DNA of 28,199 nt from Treponema sp. Its GTDB lineage: Bacteria > Spirochaetota > Spirochaetia > Treponematales > Treponemataceae. Of the stretch, positions 8,076 through 15,874 are shown piece by piece. The stretch covers positions 1 through 28,199 of the forward strand of contig JAEDFA010000016.1 in the NCBI GenBank assembly GCA_016293005.1, read 5' to 3'. The notes beneath the pieces are model-generated. The model saw only the letters and a list, made by a program, of their open reading frames with translations, was not told where the DNA came from and did no database searches. Position 1 is the stretch's first letter. The number at the start of each line of letters is the position of its first letter. The position numbers and the translations under genes were made by a program.

Positions 8076-9854
8076 TTAAACTTCCATAAAATCACGCAAA
8101 CCGTTAGCTCTTCTAGGATGACGAAGACGTCGCAATGCTTTTGCTTCAATCTGACGGATTCGCTCTCTTGTAACATTGAATGTAAGACCAACTTCTTCAA
8201 GCGTAAGAGAATATCCGTCGTCAAGACCGAACCTCATTTTCAAAACATCCTGTTCGCGCTTTGGCAGTGACTCAAGAACTGTGTTAAGCTGTTCTTTTAG
8301 AAGTGTATATGCAGTCTGATTTGCAGGATTTTCCACTTCTTTGTCTTCGATGAAGTCTCCTAAAAGAGAATCTTCTTCTTCACCGATTGGAGTTTCAAGT
8401 GAAATAGGTTCACGGGCAACATTTTTTACCTGCTTTACACGAGAAATCGGCCAGTGAAGCTGCTGTGCAATTTCTTCATCTGTTGGTTCTCGCCCAAGTT
8501 TTTGAAGAAGCTGACGGCTTTCCCTTACGACTTTGTTAATCTGTTCTATCATGTGAACAGGAACTCTGATCGTTCTAGCCTGATCTGAAATACTTCTTGT
8601 AATTGCCTGACGAATCCACCATGTAGCATAAGTTGAAAATTTAAATCCTTTTCGGTATTCAAATTTTTCTACGGCTTTTATAAGACCGATATTTCCTTCC
8701 TGAACAAGGTCAAAAAACTGAAGGCCACGGTTTGTGTATTTTTTTGCAATTGAAACTACAAGCCTTAAGTTTGCATTGATAAGTTTATTTTTAGCTTGCT
8801 CCATCATTTTGCTTCCGAATTCAATTTCTTTTGCCTTGTCAAGAATTTCATCAACAGTATTTTCAAAATCGTATTCCAAAGACTGAAGTTTTCTGTCAAT
8901 TTTTTGAATCTGAGTATAAACATCGCGAATATCATCTGTTGACATATTGAGTTCCGCTTCAAGTTTGCTTGATTCAGAACGCATAGAAAGACGGCGACCA
9001 AGACTTCTAAGAGCTAAAGGCGTTGAAATACGAAGCTCTTTCATCTTTTTTTCTTGCTTTTGATGATATTCTTCTATTTTTTTTGTTGCATCTTTGAATT
9101 TTTTAATGAAATTATCAAGTTCTTCTGTTTGAATTGTAACATTCTGAAGAGTTGGGTTTATCTTTTCTTTTAATTCTTTTAGAAGAGGATCATCAAAAAT
9201 TTCGTTCATTCTGCCAGAATCTTTAAGCAGTTTTTTTTGTGCCATATATTGCTTCATCTCTGGGAGTACAGGTTTTATGTATTCACTATAACTGCTTTTT
9301 AACCGGCGCTTTTCCGTCATTTCTTCGTTGAGTTCTTTTTTACCTTTTCCCGGTTCATGCAAATCAATTTTTGTAAACGCTTTCTGTGCAATTGCAAAAA
9401 ATTCAGGAATTATTATGCCAGATTTTATGATGACATTTTCGATGATGTTCTTACCGTTTTCCATTTGTTTTGAAAGTTCAACTTCCTGGTCTCCAGTAAG
9501 AAGATTTTCTTTTCCGATTTCACGAAGATAAAGTCTGATTGGATCATCTACACTTGATTCTTTATCACCATTTACAATTTTTGTTTTTGACTCATCTTTT
9601 TCGTCTTCGGGAATATCATCGTCATCGCGAATAATATCATCATCTTCTTCAAGAACATCGTCTTCCTCTTCTTCTAATGAAGATTCAACAACCTGAATGT
9701 TATTCTGAGTTAAAAGTTGAAAAACTTTTTCCATTTCAGGGGATTTAAAGAATTCTTCACCTACAAAAGCAGAAATTTCTTCCCACGAAATAATATTTTT
9801 GTTTTTTGCGTAATTAAGCAGCTTTTCAATAACAGGATTCTGTTCGAGCTCCAT
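8076..9854 (-). CDS. rpoD: RNA polymerase primary sigma factor RpoD (sigma-70)
   Basis: This is the housekeeping sigma factor, which directs RNA polymerase to -35/-10 promoters such as those found in this window. The 592-aa protein has an N-terminal region 1.1-like part (1-60), a very acidic linker (60-90), region 1.2 with DDPIRLYLREIG (103-114), a long non-conserved region (about 135-350), regions 2.1-2.4 (about 355-430) with the aromatic-rich FKFSTYATWWIRQAI, region 3 (about 435-510), and region 4 with the helix-turn-helix TLEEVGLTFNVTRERIRQIE (551-570). The start is supported by AGGTGG just upstream. It follows dnaG by 23 bp, the classic macromolecular-synthesis arrangement. The non-conserved insert marks it as a primary, not alternative, sigma. 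Confidence 0.97.
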   Translation of the reverse strand: MELEQNPVIEKLLNYAKNKNIISWEEISAFVGEEFFKSPEMEKVFQLLTQNNIQVVESSLEEEEDDVLEEDDDIIRDDDDIPEDEKDESKTKIVNGDKESSVDDPIRLYLREIGKENLLTGDQEVELSKQMENGKNIIENVIIKSGIIIPEFFAIAQKAFTKIDLHEPGKGKKELNEEMTEKRRLKSSYSEYIKPVLPEMKQYMAQKKLLKDSGRMNEIFDDPLLKELKEKINPTLQNVTIQTEELDNFIKKFKDATKKIEEYHQKQEKKMKELRISTPLALRSLGRRLSMRSESSKLEAELNMSTDDIRDVYTQIQKIDRKLQSLEYDFENTVDEILDKAKEIEFGSKMMEQAKNKLINANLRLVVSIAKKYTNRGLQFFDLVQEGNIGLIKAVEKFEYRKGFKFSTYATWWIRQAITRSISDQARTIRVPVHMIEQINKVVRESRQLLQKLGREPTDEEIAQQLHWPISRVKQVKNVAREPISLETPIGEEEDSLLGDFIEDKEVENPANQTAYTLLKEQLNTVLESLPKREQDVLKMRFGLDDGYSLTLEEVGLTFNVTRERIRQIEAKALRRLRHPRRANGLRDFMEV

Positions 9855-9877
9855 TATTCCACCTTTTGTTTTGGCAA

Positions 9878-11668
9878 TTAATGAATGAGCATTCTGTCAA
9901 GTTCAATTTTTTCCTGAATGAGTTTGTTGAATTGAATCTGATCGTCCTGAGTAACCACCTTGAAAGTTTTTATCTGATTTTGTAAATCATCTCTTTTTCT
10001 TTCAAAGCATTTACGCTTCAGCAGTTTTATTGAATCAAGAATGGCGTTTTCTGAATTGTCTTTAAACTCTCCTAAGGAAATTACCTTAGTGATAATATTT
10101 GATAAACGCGAATCATCACAGTGATTTAATATACTTACAAGCGATAAAGATTCTTCTTGAAAACAGCATTCAAGAATTTCATAAAGTTTTCTTGCTGAAG
10201 AATCTTCGAAAACTACATCTGAAAGCTCGCTACGGATTGTTTTATACTTGTCTAAGTTGGCTATTATTGCCAGTAAACCTCGCAATTCTGCATTCAATTT
10301 TATTGACATCTGGGGTTTGTTTACATCTGGCTGCCGGAATGTTATTCGTTCTGCGGCTTTTTCACGATTTTCGAAATCTCTCTTTACAGCCTCCGGCTTT
10401 AAATTGAATGTTTGACATAATTGTTCAAGACTTGACTCTTTTTGTATATCTGACTGAAGGGAATCAACATAAGGGAAAAAAGCAAGAGCAGCTTTAGTTT
10501 TACCCTCTGGAGTATTAACTGAATACTCTGCCCCTAGTTTAGATAATAAAAAGTCAATATCTAATATAGCACAAGAAACTTCAGTTGTCAATATTTTTTT
10601 ACCTAAATTCAGCATTATTTCTGCGGGATCTTTTCCGCCTGAAAGTTTTATGATTTTGACGGTAATATTGTTGCGTCTGAGCATGTAAATAGCACGTTCT
10701 GTTGCTTTCTGTCCGGCTCCGTCAGAATCAAAAGACAAAAGAACTTCATCGCAAAAAGGCTGAATTATTTTTATCTGTTCTTCCGTAAGCGCAGTTCCTA
10801 AAGGTGCAACAGCGTATTCAATTCCGCACTGATGATAAGCAATGCAGTCCATATATCCTTCGCAGAATATTACTTTTTTATTTTCTTTTATGGCTTTTTT
10901 TGCAAAGTTGAATGCGTATAAAGTTTCACCTTTTTTATACTGAAGCATTTCTCCTGAGTTTAGATATTTTGGAGTTTTTGGATTTTCATCTAATTTTCTT
11001 CCACCCATGGCAACAACTTTTCCGTATCTGTCAAAAATAGGAAACATAAGCCTGTTTGAAAAAAAAGATATGTCGGGATATTTTGAACTGAAGAGCCCGG
11101 AAGTTTTTAAAAAATCTTCTGTAAAATTTTTTGAAAGAAGAAATTTTTTAAGCCAGTGCAAATCTTTTGGCGCATAACCTAATTTAAATTTTTCAATTGT
11201 TTCATCGGAAAGACCGCGTTCTTTTATATATTTATACGCAGATTTCCCCTGTTCAGTTTCAAGAAGAAAATAATGAAACATCGAAGCTGTTCTGTCGTAT
11301 AAGTCTTTTAGTTCATCAATTTTTTTTGCGTTTTTATCTTCTATGGTGCTGAAATTCTGGCCGTTTCCTGAATAAATTATTTCTGTGCCTGTTTTTTTTG
11401 CAAGCGAAGTAATCGCTTCTGTGTAGGAAATCTTTTCAACTTCCATAAGAAATTTTATTACATTCCCACCTGCATGACAGGAAAAACAGTAGAAAAACCT
11501 TTTGTCAGGTTCAACATGAAAAGAAGGCGTTTTTTCGTGATGAAAGGGACAGCAGCCCCAATAATCAGTTCCGCGTTTTTCAAGTTTTGTATATTCACTG
11601 ATTATTGAAACGACATCAGCTTTTTGTTGAATTTCTTCGATTGTTTCTTTTGAAATATAGCCTGCCAT
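9878..11668 (-). CDS. dnaG: DNA primase DnaG
   Basis: DnaG synthesises RNA primers for lagging-strand DNA replication and binds the replicative helicase through its C-terminus. The 596-aa product has the N-terminal zinc-binding domain with C40, H43, C61 and C64 (CPFHHEKTPSF followed by YCFSCHAGG), the RNA polymerase core, and a Toprim domain with E270 in CEGYMD and the D314-S-D316 pair. The C-terminal helical region (about 440-596) is the divergent helicase-binding part. Length is normal for the family. It starts 3 nt after the mltG stop and ends 23 bp before rpoD, so it is in the middle of an operon; no strong ribosome site is visible, consistent with coupling to mltG. Confidence 0.96.
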   Translation of the reverse strand: MAGYISKETIEEIQQKADVVSIISEYTKLEKRGTDYWGCCPFHHEKTPSFHVEPDKRFFYCFSCHAGGNVIKFLMEVEKISYTEAITSLAKKTGTEIIYSGNGQNFSTIEDKNAKKIDELKDLYDRTASMFHYFLLETEQGKSAYKYIKERGLSDETIEKFKLGYAPKDLHWLKKFLLSKNFTEDFLKTSGLFSSKYPDISFFSNRLMFPIFDRYGKVVAMGGRKLDENPKTPKYLNSGEMLQYKKGETLYAFNFAKKAIKENKKVIFCEGYMDCIAYHQCGIEYAVAPLGTALTEEQIKIIQPFCDEVLLSFDSDGAGQKATERAIYMLRRNNITVKIIKLSGGKDPAEIMLNLGKKILTTEVSCAILDIDFLLSKLGAEYSVNTPEGKTKAALAFFPYVDSLQSDIQKESSLEQLCQTFNLKPEAVKRDFENREKAAERITFRQPDVNKPQMSIKLNAELRGLLAIIANLDKYKTIRSELSDVVFEDSSARKLYEILECCFQEESLSLVSILNHCDDSRLSNIITKVISLGEFKDNSENAILDSIKLLKRKCFERKRDDLQNQIKTFKVVTQDDQIQFNKLIQEKIELDRMLIH

Positions 11669-11671
11669 AAT

Positions 11672-12721
11672 TTACTTTGTTTTTGCCGAATAGCCTTTAT
11701 TTATGTGAGTTTGAAAATCTTTTGAAAAAACATGACGACCTTTTTGCGGATCTACAAGCGTAAAATAGTAATAATTTGTTTTTTCAGGCCTTACACTAGC
11801 AGTAAGCGCTACTAAACCTGGATTTGAAATTGCTCCAGGCGGAAGTCCTGCCCATTTATAAGTATTGTATGGACTGTCGATTTTTAAATCTTCGTAAGTA
11901 ATTACATCTGGATGAGGTTTTTGTTCGATTTCCGTAATTATATATTCAATTGTTGCACAGGAATAAAGCCCCATGTTGATTTTTAGTCTGTTAGTAAAAA
12001 CGCTTGAAATTAACGGCGCCTCTTCTTTTATACGGTATTCGCGTTCAATAATTGATGCAAGAATTATTTTTTGATTGAGTTCTTCTTTTGAAAGTGAATT
12101 ATATTCTGGAATATCTTTTAAGTGATTCATAAGATTCTTTGTCATTTCTGAAATAACTATCTGAGCATCCATTTTAGGTGTAAAAAAATATGTATCTGGG
12201 AAAAGGTAGCCTTCAAATGAATCAGAGTGAATGTCAAACTTTGAAAGAAGCTCTGGATTTTTAGATTCTTCTATAAATTTTTCCTTTGAACAGACATTGT
12301 ATTCTTCAAGTTTTTTTGCAATTTTAGAAATAGTAAGCCCTTCTGGAATTGAAACTATGATATAATCCTGGACGCCTGACGAAAGAATCTTAAAAATTTC
12401 TGAGATGCTCATTGAACTTTTTATATTATATACGCCGCTTTTTAAATTTAATTTCTGAAAATCAAAACCGAATAACGATGTTACAAATGGAAAGCGCGCC
12501 GCAAGATAAAATACTTTTTCATCGCGAATTAGTTTTTCATTTTTTAAAATTGAAGCAACACCTTTTACAGTTGTATTGTCAGGAACTTCAATCTTTTTTA
12601 AAACAGATTGTTCTTCAGAAGTTAAAGGTTTTAGCGAAAAAATTAAATAAAGCGAAAGTAAAAAACTAAGCGCAATGATAATAAAAATTGATGAAAGGAT
12701 AAGTTTTTTTTTAATCTTCAT
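11672..12721 (-). CDS. mltG: Endolytic murein transglycosylase MltG
   Basis: MltG (YceG family) is an inner-membrane lytic transglycosylase that cuts nascent glycan strands and so limits their length. The 349-aa protein has one N-terminal transmembrane helix (about 8-30), a LysM-like subdomain (about 44-115), and a catalytic domain with FEGYLFPDTY (169-178) and ASIIERE (222-228). E226 corresponds to the catalytic Glu of E. coli MltG (E218). WAGLPPGAISNPG (290-302) is also a family hallmark. It overlaps the upstream 64-aa gene by 11 bp and precedes dnaG by 3 nt. In many bacteria mltG is near replication or nucleotide genes (tmk, holB), so linkage to dnaG fits a general association of wall lysis with chromosome functions. 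Confidence 0.93.
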   Translation of the reverse strand: MKIKKKLILSSIFIIIALSFLLSLYLIFSLKPLTSEEQSVLKKIEVPDNTTVKGVASILKNEKLIRDEKVFYLAARFPFVTSLFGFDFQKLNLKSGVYNIKSSMSISEIFKILSSGVQDYIIVSIPEGLTISKIAKKLEEYNVCSKEKFIEESKNPELLSKFDIHSDSFEGYLFPDTYFFTPKMDAQIVISEMTKNLMNHLKDIPEYNSLSKEELNQKIILASIIEREYRIKEEAPLISSVFTNRLKINMGLYSCATIEYIITEIEQKPHPDVITYEDLKIDSPYNTYKWAGLPPGAISNPGLVALTASVRPEKTNYYYFTLVDPQKGRHVFSKDFQTHINKGYSAKTK

Positions 12722-12905
12722 TATAAAATTTATCCACCTCTTCTAAAGTCATATTGCTATAAATCAATGATTCTATATATTTTGAAAATTTAAACAAACT
12801 GAATGAAATATCGTTTTCGTTCTTACGGAAAAATTTTGCAAGTGAAAGAATTTCTTCTTGTGAGAAAGAATAGGAACCTGTAAAATTTGATAAATTTTCT
12901 TTCAT
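12711..12905 (-). CDS. Small hypothetical protein (64 aa)
   Basis: I do not recognise this protein. It is 64 residues, predicted helical and rather polar, with Phe/Ser-rich stretches, and has no signal peptide, Cys pairs or membrane helix. It looks like a real gene for three reasons: an AAAGG ribosome site lies 7 nt before the ATG; it begins only 3 nt after the stop of the metallo-hydrolase gene; and it ends inside the start of mltG (11-bp overlap), the usual sign of translational coupling. An adaptor or regulator for a neighbour would be a guess. Confidence 0.65.
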   Translation of the reverse strand: MKENLSNFTGSYSFSQEEILSLAKFFRKNENDISFSLFKFSKYIESLIYSNMTLEEVDKFYNED

Positions 12906-12908
12906 ATT

Positions 12909-13853
12909 TTAGCCTTTTAAGGAAATTTCTGTATTTTCTGTTGACAGATAGACTTCAATTTTTGAATGAACTATATATTTTGCATACCATCTTGCAGACA
13001 GAAGAATTGAATTAAGTTTTTTATCATCATAAGACGGTTCATGGTGATAAAGATAAATTTTTTTTATGTTCCAGTGGACTGCAAAATCAATTGCACTGCA
13101 AAATGCCGAATGCCCCCAGTTTACCTTTCTGTTTGCCTCTTCTACCGTATATTGAGAATCTAAAACGATAACATCTGCATCTTTAAAAGAATTGATGTGT
13201 TCAGCATCTTCTGTGTAATCGCAGTCGGAAAGTTCTACATCTGTTGCATAGACAAATTTTTTTGAGTTTTCAATAAATGTATATGAAAACGAAGAACCAG
13301 GATGAGACATTTTACAGCAGAAAATCTGAGTGTTACCAATATAAAAAGACGAGCCGTGTGAAAGCGATTTAAAATTTACATTTTTTGTAAAAGAGTCAAA
13401 AGTTACAGGAAAATAAGGCTGTATCATCTGGTTGCGTAAAATTTGCTCTGCATTTTCTGAAAAAGAATAAAAATTAAGAACTGTTTTTGGCAAAAATGCC
13501 TGGTCAAAAAAAGGAAGTCCCTGAATATGATCCCAGTGAAAGTGTGAAATGAAAATGTGAAATTCAGATGAAGCATCTTGTGAAAGTGATTTTCCGTAGC
13601 ACCTTATGCCGGTTCCGCAGTCTAGTACAATCTGAAAACCATCATCTGTAGTAATCGAAATGCACGGAGTGTTTCCGCCTGAAGTTCCGAACTGCCAGTC
13701 TGGAATTGTTGAAATAAATTTTTCTTTTGCTTCTGGAGAAATTACATCTTTTGGAGAAATACGCTGAATTATTGCAGAAATTTTTGATTGAATCTGCATC
13801 GGTGTCACAGGAGCGGGAACAGAACCCCGTACTCCCCAAAACTGAATCTTCAC
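12909..13853 (-). CDS. Metallo-beta-lactamase-fold hydrolase
   Basis: This 314-aa enzyme has the binuclear metal site of the metallo-beta-lactamase superfamily: H104-x-H106-x-D108-H109 (SHFHWDHIQG), H184 (SHPGSS), D205 (YATDVE) and H270/H271. The N-terminal GVRGSVPAP followed by SGGNTPCI (about 59-66) resembles the PhnP / RNase Z-like phosphodiesterase branch rather than true beta-lactamases, so a phosphodiester substrate is likely, but the substrate cannot be told from sequence. It has no signal peptide and should be cytosolic. The start is GTG at 13853, with AGAGG 6 nt upstream and the conserved N-terminus beginning at once. It is the first gene of the mltG-dnaG-rpoD run and lies just behind the promoter at 13873-13901. 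Confidence 0.85.
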   Translation of the reverse strand: MKIQFWGVRGSVPAPVTPMQIQSKISAIIQRISPKDVISPEAKEKFISTIPDWQFGTSGGNTPCISITTDDGFQIVLDCGTGIRCYGKSLSQDASSEFHIFISHFHWDHIQGLPFFDQAFLPKTVLNFYSFSENAEQILRNQMIQPYFPVTFDSFTKNVNFKSLSHGSSFYIGNTQIFCCKMSHPGSSFSYTFIENSKKFVYATDVELSDCDYTEDAEHINSFKDADVIVLDSQYTVEEANRKVNWGHSAFCSAIDFAVHWNIKKIYLYHHEPSYDDKKLNSILLSARWYAKYIVHSKIEVYLSTENTEISLKG

Positions 13854-13872
13854 TTAATGCCTCTTTTAATAT

Positions 13873-13901
13873 AATTTAAAGTAATAAATGCAGTTTGTCA
13901 A
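13873..13901 (-). promoter_or_regulatory. Sigma-70 promoter of the hydrolase-mltG-dnaG-rpoD operon
   Basis: On the minus strand a perfect -35 TTGACA (13896-13901) lies 17 bp from a -10-like TAAATT (13873-13878). Transcription would start near 13866, about 13 nt before the GTG of the first gene, leaving just enough room for its AGAGG ribosome site. Confidence 0.65.
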
Positions 13902-13905
13902 ACTG
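13891..13905. promoter_or_regulatory. 15-bp palindrome over the -35, possible operator
   Basis: CAGTTTGACAAACTG (minus-strand reading) is a perfect inverted repeat of two 7-bp arms around one central base, and it contains the entire -35 hexamer. A repressor dimer bound here would block the promoter. Some 7-bp-arm palindromes are expected by chance in 28 kb, so only the position makes it notable. Confidence 0.4.
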
Positions 13906-13994
13906 GAAAAGTTTTTTTTAAATTTTATCAATGTAAAAAAAATAGAAGACTGATTTAAAAATTCCTCATATTTTATTCAAAAAAAATGCGTTTA

Positions 13995-14025
13995 AAACAA
14001 AAAAGAGTTAGAATAACTAACTCTT
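13995..14025 (-). terminator. Intrinsic terminator of the tRNA operon
   Basis: A 9-bp perfect stem, AAGAGTTAG (14003-14011) with its complement (14017-14025), closes a 5-nt loop. On the minus strand it is followed directly by TTTTTGTTTT, a good U-tract. It lies 6 bp beyond the tRNA-Tyr 3' end. Confidence 0.88.
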
Positions 14026-14031
14026 AAAAAT

Positions 14032-14114
14032 TGGGGAGTGAAGGATTCGAACCTACGAAGGGAGGACCCAACAGATTTACAGTCTGTCCTATTTGACCAC
14101 TCTAGAAACTCCCC
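14032..14114 (-). tRNA. tRNA-Tyr (anticodon GUA)
   Basis: This is a class II tRNA with a long variable arm. The acceptor is GGGGAGU with ACUCCCC. The anticodon loop CUGUAAA sits on the perfect stem ACAGA/UCUGU, giving GUA. The variable arm is a GGG/CCC stem and the T loop is UUCGAAU. The discriminator is A and CCA is not encoded, so the nucleotidyltransferase at 17569-18966 would add it. The T stem GUAGG/CCUUC contains a U50-U64 mismatch, which is unusual. It lies 8 nt after tRNA-Thr on the same transcript. Confidence 0.95.
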
Positions 14115-14122
14115 AAACTAAA

Positions 14123-14195
14123 AGCTACCTGTAGGATTTGGACCCACGACCCCGAGATTACAAATCACGTGCTCTACCAGCTGAGCTAAGGTAGC
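14123..14195 (-). tRNA. tRNA-Thr (anticodon UGU)
   Basis: This is a 73-nt cloverleaf with acceptor GCUACCU/AGGUAGC, D arm GCUC...GAGC, and anticodon loop UUUGUAA, giving UGU for Thr ACA/ACG codons. Two features are odd: a U29-U41 mismatch in the anticodon stem, and a T loop reading UCCAAAU, where base 55 (nearly invariant U, later pseudouridine) is C. CCA is not encoded. It is the first of two tRNAs; a Thr-Tyr pair is a common bacterial arrangement. Confidence 0.92.
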
Positions 14196-14225
14196 AAATC
14201 AACTTATTGCGTTGAATATGTAAAC

Positions 14226-14254
14226 ATCATATAACATATAAAAAAAACTGTCAA
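14226..14254 (-). promoter_or_regulatory. Consensus promoter of the tRNA-Thr/Tyr operon
   Basis: On the minus strand TTGACA (14249-14254), a 17-bp spacer and TATGAT (14226-14231) lie upstream of tRNA-Thr. The start would be near 14219, leaving a leader of about 24 nt for RNase P to remove. The promoter lies 20 bp past the end of the glycosyltransferase gene, and no terminator separates them. Confidence 0.85.
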
Positions 14255-14273
14255 TAGTAACTGTTCATTTTTT

Positions 14274-15842
14274 TTATAAATTTTTGAAAAATGTAATGTA
14301 TTTTTCACGGGCAATTTTTTTCCATGAATAATTTTCTTTTACATTTTGCGAAGCATTTTGTATCATGCTGATTTTCTTTTCCGGGTTGTAAAAAACATTT
14401 TTAATTGCACTGTCAATAGTGTCAGCAAGAACTTCAGGCGTATTTTCTGTATATGTGAAACCTGTTTTTCCGTCTATTATTTTTTTTAATCCGCCTGTTT
14501 TATGCGCGATTGGAATCGTTCCAAAAATCTGTGCGATAAAATCCTCAAGGCAACAGGGTTCAAAAAAGCTTGGAAGAATTATAAAATCGCTTGATGCAAC
14601 GCAAAGTCGAGATGTTCTTTTGTTGTAGCCTTCAAAATAGACGATTTTTCCGTTAAATTCATTTGCAAAGTTTATAAGCTTATAAACATTTTCATTGTCC
14701 CCCTGACCTGCAATTGCAAGTTTTAAATTGTCGTATTTTGAAAAAAGAATTCGAAGGGCATCTTGAAGAATTTGTATTCCTTTTTGATATACAATCCGTC
14801 CGTGGTATGAAAGAAGAATGTCAGAATCTTTTAAAGGCGTCAAAAATCCATGTTTAACAAGATTTTCAAGGTAAGGCTCAAAATTTTGTGAAAAATTTTC
14901 GCATTTTTCTGAATAAGAACTAAAAAAATTTCGGCATTTATATTTTCCTGCAAGATCCTTTTTTAAAGGATTATATGAAAACGGAAGAAACGAAGATTTT
15001 TGTGAAGAAGGATTATACAGAGAGTAATCAATTCCGTTTGTAATTCCGTGAATTTTTATGTTTTTACTGAAAAAAAGGCTTGCAAGGCCGTCTGTGTTTT
15101 CATCGTTTTCAGGATTAGTAATTTCTTCGGCGTAGAAATCAGAAACTGTAGTTAAAGTTGAAAACTGGCTTGCAATTAAAAATGGTTCTATCCGATTTTT
15201 GTTTAAAGCTTTTTCTAAAACATCTGACGGAAGCATCGTAATATATGCGGCGCTTTCAAAATCTTTAAATTCGTGGTGATAGAAAGGTCCTGCGTTATGA
15301 ATCGTTACAAGCGTTTTTGCATTTTTTAACAATTCTGTTTTTGATGAAAATGCAGGAAGACAGGCTGTTGACGCATCATGACAGTGAATTATATCAGGGA
15401 GTTTTTTTTGCGGAAGAAAAGATGCAAAGGAACATACAGCTTTTTGAAAAAAAACATCGAGAAAATTTACATCTTCATGACCGCAACCTTTTTTGTGCAT
15501 GAAATTTTCGTTTTCTTCGTTTTGAGAATAAACATAAATGTCATCTTTTGTAAGAAAACAGTCGTGAAGGATAAAAACAACTTTTATTTTTGATTTTTCA
15601 ATTATTCCTTCTGCGTATTTGCAGGAAAGATTCTGGTTGCAGATGTTGATGTTTGCAGAAAAAGTATCGATTTCTTTATAATTTTTAATTTTTGAAAGCG
15701 ATGTGCATTTAAATTCAGGAAGAAAAAGGGTTACTTCATGACCGGCACTTGAAAATTCTTTTGCAAGTGAATAAGTAACATTTTTTACTCCGCCTGCTTC
15801 CTGAATGCCAAGACATTCCATGCTTACAATCCATATATTCAT
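14274..15842 (-). CDS. glgA: GT5-type glycosyltransferase, glycogen/starch synthase-like
   Basis: This 522-aa GT-B enzyme resembles GlgA, which transfers glucose from ADP-glucose to the non-reducing end of an alpha-1,4-glucan. Visible features are the N-terminal AGGVKNV (16-22), HCHD (153-156), NGID (269-272), the loop GRIVYQKG (348-355), and the C-terminal FEPCCLEDFIAQ (427-438) followed by GTIPIAHKTGGLKKII (441-456), close to the GT5 consensus. Departures are notable: the N-terminal KTGG motif reads E15-A-G-G, losing the sugar-nucleotide-binding Lys of classic GlgA, and FEPCGL reads FEPCCL. Donor or acceptor may therefore differ, and the gene symbol is tentative. It is the last gene of a three-gene run, 32 bp after aroH; no glgB or glgC is nearby. 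Confidence 0.8.
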   Translation of the reverse strand: MNIWIVSMECLGIQEAGGVKNVTYSLAKEFSSAGHEVTLFLPEFKCTSLSKIKNYKEIDTFSANINICNQNLSCKYAEGIIEKSKIKVVFILHDCFLTKDDIYVYSQNEENENFMHKKGCGHEDVNFLDVFFQKAVCSFASFLPQKKLPDIIHCHDASTACLPAFSSKTELLKNAKTLVTIHNAGPFYHHEFKDFESAAYITMLPSDVLEKALNKNRIEPFLIASQFSTLTTVSDFYAEEITNPENDENTDGLASLFFSKNIKIHGITNGIDYSLYNPSSQKSSFLPFSYNPLKKDLAGKYKCRNFFSSYSEKCENFSQNFEPYLENLVKHGFLTPLKDSDILLSYHGRIVYQKGIQILQDALRILFSKYDNLKLAIAGQGDNENVYKLINFANEFNGKIVYFEGYNKRTSRLCVASSDFIILPSFFEPCCLEDFIAQIFGTIPIAHKTGGLKKIIDGKTGFTYTENTPEVLADTIDSAIKNVFYNPEKKISMIQNASQNVKENYSWKKIAREKYITFFKNL

Positions 15843-15874
15843 AATTTTGTTCCGAAAATAATTGTTATTTTTTT

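Noticed and set aside
13906..13994. Possible small RNA or gene in the A/T-rich stretch between the hydrolase promoter and the tRNA terminator
   Set aside because: It shows only low-complexity A/T runs, with no promoter-terminator pair or reading frame.
14200..14273. Terminator between the glycosyltransferase gene and the tRNA promoter
   Set aside because: The repeated ACAGTT/ACAGTT here is a direct, not inverted, repeat; no hairpin forms.
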